The translations under genes were made by a program, and so were the position numbers. Below, piece after piece: positions 20,419 to 23,190 of a stretch of DNA of 23,190 nt. Numbering within the stretch: position 1 is the first letter of the stretch; every line of letters starts with the position of its first letter. This DNA is from a virus. The DNA lies in IMG/VR virus record IMGVR_UViG_3300008261_002294, positions 1 through 23,190 of that record; one strand, written 5' to 3'. The notes under the pieces were generated by a model that ran no database searches, was not told the DNA's origin, and saw only the letters and a list, made by a program, of their open reading frames with translations.

Positions 20419-21273
20419 ATGAGTGATATAGACCCTGAGCATAAGTCAAAGCAAAACACAATCCCTGATATTTTTATTAATAGATCTTTGGAGGATATGA
20501 GTTATCATGCTTCTGCTAATGCTAAAGCAGACTCTGTTCCAATAAAATACAAAAACAATTCTTATGGATATAGGTGTGACGAGTTTAATAATCAAGAAAT
20601 TTTAACGCTGGGATGTTCTCAAACAGAAGGTCACGGACTGCCAATAGAACTAACTTGGCCATACTTGATATCAAAAAAAATAAACAAAGACTATGTAAAT
20701 TTAGCAAAAGGTGGAGATGGAATGCAGGCACAAATAACTAAAGCATTTCAATTTTTTAAAGAATTCCATCATCCAAAATATATATTTGCGGTATTTCCAA
20801 TAACAAGGATGGAAGTTCCACTAATAGGTTTTACAGCAAAACACGACATAGATAAAAAATATTTAAAATCTAGAGAAAATGTAGGTAAGGCACTTCTAAG
20901 CAACGGATCAATTAAAAAAATTTCTAAGGCCCCATACACGGCAGAAGATGTTTTGCCAGAAGAATTTGCAATTTTTTATAATTTATTATTTTTAAAAATG
21001 TTTATTCAGTATTGCGAAACTAATAATATAAGATTAGCATGGACCTACTACAACGATTCTTCTTTAGAAAAATACTCATTTAAAAATTTTACAAATACAT
21101 ACTTTGAAAGCCCATATTTAAATGAAAAAATACCAGAAGAGAATGCTTGCCATCTAGAGTTTTCTAATAATGTCTTTTTTGATTATGCAGCAGACTATGA
21201 TTACTGGCCACCTGGACATTGGGGATTTCATCAACAAATTCATGTTGCAGAGTCTATATACAATGTGCTATAA
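20419..21273 (+). CDS. SGNH/GDSL hydrolase, second copy
   Basis: The 284-residue protein shares the framework of the preceding SGNH gene: ILTLGCSQTEGHGLPIELTW (Ser67) aligns with its ILFAGCSWTFGEGLPLGYTW, LAKGGDGMQAQ with its NIGYMGMSINH, and HHPKYIFAVFP with its GKPKYLFICFP. The C-terminal block has YDYWPPGHWGFHQQIH (His267) with Asp261 near, in place of DGAHPG, so the DxxH spacing is altered. The copies are tandem but strongly diverged, and each has its own start signal. It probably acts on a different substrate. Without the carbamoyltransferase context this would simply be an esterase-like protein. Confidence 0.75.
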   Translation: MSDIDPEHKSKQNTIPDIFINRSLEDMSYHASANAKADSVPIKYKNNSYGYRCDEFNNQEILTLGCSQTEGHGLPIELTWPYLISKKINKDYVNLAKGGDGMQAQITKAFQFFKEFHHPKYIFAVFPITRMEVPLIGFTAKHDIDKKYLKSRENVGKALLSNGSIKKISKAPYTAEDVLPEEFAIFYNLLFLKMFIQYCETNNIRLAWTYYNDSSLEKYSFKNFTNTYFESPYLNEKIPEENACHLEFSNNVFFDYAADYDYWPPGHWGFHQQIHVAESIYNVL

Positions 21274-21274
21274 T
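21266..21274 (+). promoter_or_regulatory. Extended -10 promoter before the Hsp20 gene
   Basis: TGC-TATAAT (TATAAT 21269-21274) overlaps the stop of the second SGNH gene. The leader is about 50 bases, starting with the palindrome CCCATATGGG (21287-21296), and contains GAAAGGGGAA before ATG 21332, so this gene, unlike its neighbours, has a real leader. Control through leader structure is possible but not evident. Confidence 0.65.
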
Positions 21275-21331
21275 ATTCTTGCCTGCCCATATGGGGGGTA
21301 AATTAACTTATTCGCTTGAAAGGGGAATAAA

Positions 21332-21736
21332 ATGGTAAAAACAGCACTGGATCTTTTTAATGATCCTTTTTTCAATACCTTCTCAAACCTACAGAAGGTA
21401 ACAACAACAACAAACTATCCACCTTACAATCAAATCAAACTAAATGATAAAGAGTATATTCTTTCATTTGCTTTGGCTGGGTTCTCTAAGGATGATGTCT
21501 CAGTATCGCTAGACAATCGCAAACTTACAATCAAGGGCGAAAAGCAGGATGCTGAGTTACCAGAGGGTGCAGAGTATCTACACAAGGGAATTGCTGCTCG
21601 AAAGTTCACTGATATCTTTACTCTTCCTGAGTTTGTCGAAGTTGTTGGGGCTGAATTCAATGACGGTATCTTAGATATCAGACTTGAAAAGCAGATCCCA
21701 GAAGATAAACTACCAAAAACTATTGAAATTCAATAG
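21332..21736 (+). CDS. Small heat-shock protein Hsp20
   Basis: The 134-residue protein has the alpha-crystallin layout: a short N-terminal arm (LFNDPFFNTFSNLQKVTTTT) and a beta-sandwich with YILSFALAGFSKDDVSVSLD and KLTIKGEKQ. A later 'A..F.L....V.GAEF.DGIL.I.L.K' strand with EFNDGILDIRLEK follows, and the C-terminal I-x-I-like anchor is KTIEIQ. sHsps hold unfolding proteins. Phage copies, common in T4-like cyanophages, are thought to help virion assembly or stressed hosts. Ribosome site GAAAGGGG precedes ATG 21332. A structured-RNA promoter begins right at its stop codon. Confidence 0.9.
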   Translation: MVKTALDLFNDPFFNTFSNLQKVTTTTNYPPYNQIKLNDKEYILSFALAGFSKDDVSVSLDNRKLTIKGEKQDAELPEGAEYLHKGIAARKFTDIFTLPEFVEVVGAEFNDGILDIRLEKQIPEDKLPKTIEIQ

Positions 21737-21742
21737 TATAAT
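21737..21742 (+). promoter_or_regulatory. -10 box of a candidate small RNA
   Basis: TATAAT at 21737-21742 directly follows the Hsp20 stop. Start of transcription would be at about 21748-21749, where the structured segment begins. No TGn or -35 is seen. Confidence 0.5.
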
Positions 21743-21748
21743 AGTAAA

Positions 21749-21863
21749 CATTCCGCTATAAAACTTTAAAAGGTTTTGCAACGGATGCTCCTATGAGTGG
21801 AGAGTTAGCAGAAGTTGAATCTTCGTGGCTGATAGACCTGAGCAGTCGTCTATAAACTGCTCA
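21749..21863 (+). ncRNA. Candidate structured small RNA A (about 115 nt)
   Basis: Between hsp20 and pstS lie ~200 bases with no convincing ORF, the first ~115 of which fold almost fully. (1) CA-TCCG 21749-21755 with CGGATG 21782-21787, enclosing AAAAC/GTTTT (21760-21764 and 21773-21777). (2) CTCC/GGAG (21788-21791, 21799-21802). (3) TTAGC/GCTGA around GAAG/CTTC (21805-21832). (4) TGAGCAGT/ACTGCTCA (21839-21846, 21856-21863). The segment TAGAC 21833-21837 also complements GTCTA in the loop of stem 4, which would make a pseudoknot or an alternative fold. A TATAAT box sits seven bases upstream. No known RNA family was recognised, and no U-rich terminator follows. It is not a tRNA. Confidence 0.42.
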
Positions 21864-21925
21864 CTATTCATCTAAATTTAATTCCCAGTTTACCAATTAT
21901 AACAAAATTTTATAGTCATGTCCTA

Positions 21926-21931
21926 TATACT
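21926..21931 (+). promoter_or_regulatory. -10 box, leaderless pstS
   Basis: TATACT at 21926-21931 lies six bases before ATG 21938. A GTTTACC (21888-21894), one mismatch from the actinobacterial PhoP half-site GTTCACC, lies upstream; a single half-site is weak evidence for phosphate control. Confidence 0.6.
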
Positions 21932-21937
21932 ATAAGT

Positions 21938-22981
21938 ATGAAATTTAAATTCATTGCTTTACCAGTAGCATTAGCCATATTTGCTAATGCTTTTTTTATT
22001 ACCCCTTCACATGCCGATAACCTTCAAGGTGCTGGATCCACATTTGCTGCTAATTTTATAGACAGATGCAGGGTCGAATTTATGAAATCAACAGGAGATT
22101 CTGTTGTCTATGGAGCATCTGGCTCAGGTGCTGGAAAGAATATGTTTTCAAACGGAGTAACAGACTTTGCTATGTCAGATGTTCCTTACTCTGGTACAGA
22201 AGTAAAGCCATCAAAAGATTTTACATATGTTCCATTGGTAGCAGGACCAATTGGAATTATCTACAAACTTGATGGATATAGAGTTACTATTAAGATGAGC
22301 AAAGACACACTTGCCAAAGTTTTTGCGGGACAAATAACAATGTGGAATGATCCACAGATACTAAAAGAAAACCTAATAGGAACAAGACTACCAAAGATAC
22401 CAGCAACTAAGATTAGGGTTGTATATCGTGTTGATGGTTCTGGAACTTCAGAGGTTTTCACTTCATATCTTAATGCAGTTGCTCCAACAATCTGGACAAA
22501 GCCAGGAAACAAAAACTTTGCAACCGCATTCCCTGGAGATATATCTAAGCAGTACATGAACAGTGCTTCTGGATCACATGGAATTGCAATGGTTCAGGGA
22601 ACTACAAATGGATCTATTGGATACAATGAGATATCATATGCAAGAGGACTAAAGACAATCTCTATTGAGAATGAGGCTGGAAGGTTTATCCAGCCAACAG
22701 TAAGTGCAGCGTCAGTATTCCTTGGAGACTTTGTTCCAGACAAGAGTGGCGTAGTTAAAATTAATTACAAGAACCCTAACAAACTATCTTACAACATATC
22801 TACCTTTACCTACGGCATAGCATACAAAGAAAAGAACTCAAAGAATGATTCAGTTAAAAAGTTCTTTAACTTCATGCTTGACACTTGTGGGAAGAAGGCT
22901 GAAGACCTTGGCTACTCCCCAATCAGAAGTGCTATGCTTAAGTTCTCAAAAGCAAGAGTAGCAGAAATAAGTTCAAAGTAG
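21938..22981 (+). CDS. pstS: Phosphate-binding protein PstS
   Basis: The 347-residue protein has a signal peptide (residues 1-26, cleavage HA-D) and the phosphate-site pattern of PstS: LQGAGSTFAANF, ASGSGAGKNMF, DFAMSDVPYS, RVDGSGTSEVFTSYL and SGSHGIAMVQGTTNGSIGY. It binds periplasmic or surface phosphate for the PstCAB transporter. No lipobox cysteine is seen, so the protein would be exported in soluble or loosely bound form rather than as a lipoprotein. The phage carries none of PstC, PstA or PstB here, so it must use the host transporter. Phage pstS is known from cyanophages as an auxiliary metabolic gene. It is expressed leaderless from its own -10 box. Confidence 0.92.
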   Translation: MKFKFIALPVALAIFANAFFITPSHADNLQGAGSTFAANFIDRCRVEFMKSTGDSVVYGASGSGAGKNMFSNGVTDFAMSDVPYSGTEVKPSKDFTYVPLVAGPIGIIYKLDGYRVTIKMSKDTLAKVFAGQITMWNDPQILKENLIGTRLPKIPATKIRVVYRVDGSGTSEVFTSYLNAVAPTIWTKPGNKNFATAFPGDISKQYMNSASGSHGIAMVQGTTNGSIGYNEISYARGLKTISIENEAGRFIQPTVSAASVFLGDFVPDKSGVVKINYKNPNKLSYNISTFTYGIAYKEKNSKNDSVKKFFNFMLDTCGKKAEDLGYSPIRSAMLKFSKARVAEISSK

Positions 22982-22984
22982 CAG

Positions 22985-22990
22985 TATAAT
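22985..22990 (+). promoter_or_regulatory. -10 box of the second candidate small RNA
   Basis: TATAAT at 22985-22990 lies just after the pstS stop. The expected start is 22996-22997, exactly the first base of the long closing stem of RNA B. Confidence 0.55.
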
Positions 22991-22996
22991 AGAAGT

Positions 22997-23080
22997 GTCC
23001 CACACAGGACCTTAGTGATGGATTAGTTACCCATTGGATAGAGACCGTGGCGCAAGTCAGGTGAATTGCTTGTGTGGGAC
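22997..23080 (+). ncRNA. Candidate structured small RNA B (84 nt)
   Basis: GTCCCACACA (22997-23006) is exactly complementary to TGTGTGGGAC (23071-23080), and the stem extends by two further pairs to 23008/23069. Inside, TGATGG (23016-23021) pairs with CCATTG (23031-23036), and a weaker ACC/GGT (23044-23046, 23060-23062) pairing is possible, giving a three-way junction. The 5' end coincides with the start predicted from the TATAAT box seven bases upstream. It is 84 nt, closed at both ends, and lies between pstS and the next gene. tRNA was tested and rejected. There is no T-rich terminator, so the 3' end may be made by processing. Confidence 0.45.
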
Positions 23081-23094
23081 CTAACATTTGGCGG

Positions 23095-23100
23095 TATAAT
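23095..23100 (+). promoter_or_regulatory. -10 box, leaderless 3'-end gene
   Basis: TATAAT at 23095-23100 lies seven bases before ATG 23108. Confidence 0.6.
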
Positions 23101-23107
23101 AATATCA

Positions 23108-23190
23108 ATGACTGACAAAGAGTTAGACCATTATAATAAGCAGCAGTATAAGAAGATGCTTGCTAAGATAAAAGAGGATTCTGGCTGTGT
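23108..23190 (+). CDS. Start of an unidentified gene (cut by window end)
   Basis: An ATG at 23108, seven bases after a TATAAT box, opens a frame that stays open to the window edge (27 residues). It is charged and helical (TDKELDHYNKQQYKKMLAKI) and ends in KEDSGC. A cysteine after a basic helix would fit the start of an HNH/endonuclease VII-type protein, but too little is visible to name it. Confidence 0.5.
   Translation, partial: MTDKELDHYNKQQYKKMLAKIKEDSGC

Noticed and set aside
21749-21863. Glutamine riboswitch, tmRNA or other known RNA class in the intergenic region
   Set aside because: No diagnostic conserved core was recognised, and it does not run into a downstream start codon as a riboswitch would, because pstS has its own promoter.
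22997-23080. tRNA gene suggested by a 7-base-pair acceptor-like stem GTCCCAC/GTGGGAC
   Set aside because: No T at position 8, no GTTCRA T-loop, no D-loop or anticodon arm in the right place, and the closing stem runs on for 12 pairs.

Overview
The window looks like part of a double-stranded DNA tailed phage (or its prophage) of a low-GC actinobacterium. A freshwater acI-type (Planktophila/Nanopelagicus-like) host is my best guess, but it is an inference. The phage assignment rests on terminase genes, a CHAP-type lysin, holin-like proteins and densely packed small genes with ATGA/TAATG overlaps. The actinobacterial assignment rests on a WhiB-like Fe-S regulator, a DUF7455-like zinc protein, a proteasome-beta-like Ntn hydrolase and many apparently leaderless start codons. 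The DNA is AT-rich throughout. All but one of the genes lie on the + strand. No portal, capsid or tail genes were recognised here.

Layout. (1) 1-3264, recombination and early genes: the C-terminus of RecA, a PD-(D/E)XK Holliday-junction-resolvase-like protein, a Cas4-like nuclease, a RuvC-like resolvase, two zinc-ribbon proteins, a small HTH protein and DUF3310. (2) 3254-5555, packaging: small and large terminase. (3) 5575-9513, exported proteins: an Ala-rich surface protein, a cupin-like gene between a terminator and a promoter, and a PA14-domain adhesin with a Pro-Glu stalk whose only sensible start codon is ATT. (4) 9524-14164, membrane, protease and lysis genes: two holin-like proteins, a proteasome/HslV-like hydrolase, a secreted subtilase, a glutathione-peroxidase-like protein, a minus-strand 2OG-Fe(II) oxygenase, the CHAP lysin and DUF2061. 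(5) 14168-17941, small zinc-ribbon, nuclease, membrane and regulatory genes. These include a clean transcription unit from a consensus promoter at 16129 to a terminator at 17953 that carries WhiB, XapX and another holin-like protein. (6) 18008-23190, cargo: a NodU/CmcH-type carbamoyltransferase, two diverged SGNH hydrolases, Hsp20, PstS, and two intergenic segments that look like structured small RNAs.

How the genes may work together. Replication/recombination, packaging and lysis are conventional. Between them sit genes acting on the host surface or physiology: exported adhesins, a secreted protease, glycan carbamoylation with SGNH activities, phosphate capture, redox and chaperone functions. 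Many of these cargo genes have their own TATAAT-like box 4-7 bases before the ATG, so the mRNA should begin at or very near the start codon. Structural and lysis genes instead use Shine-Dalgarno sites. This is a moron-like architecture. The strongest regulatory candidate is at 9977-10041, where a promoter -10 lies in the loop of a hairpin that would mask the ribosome-binding site of the proteasome-like gene only on read-through mRNA.
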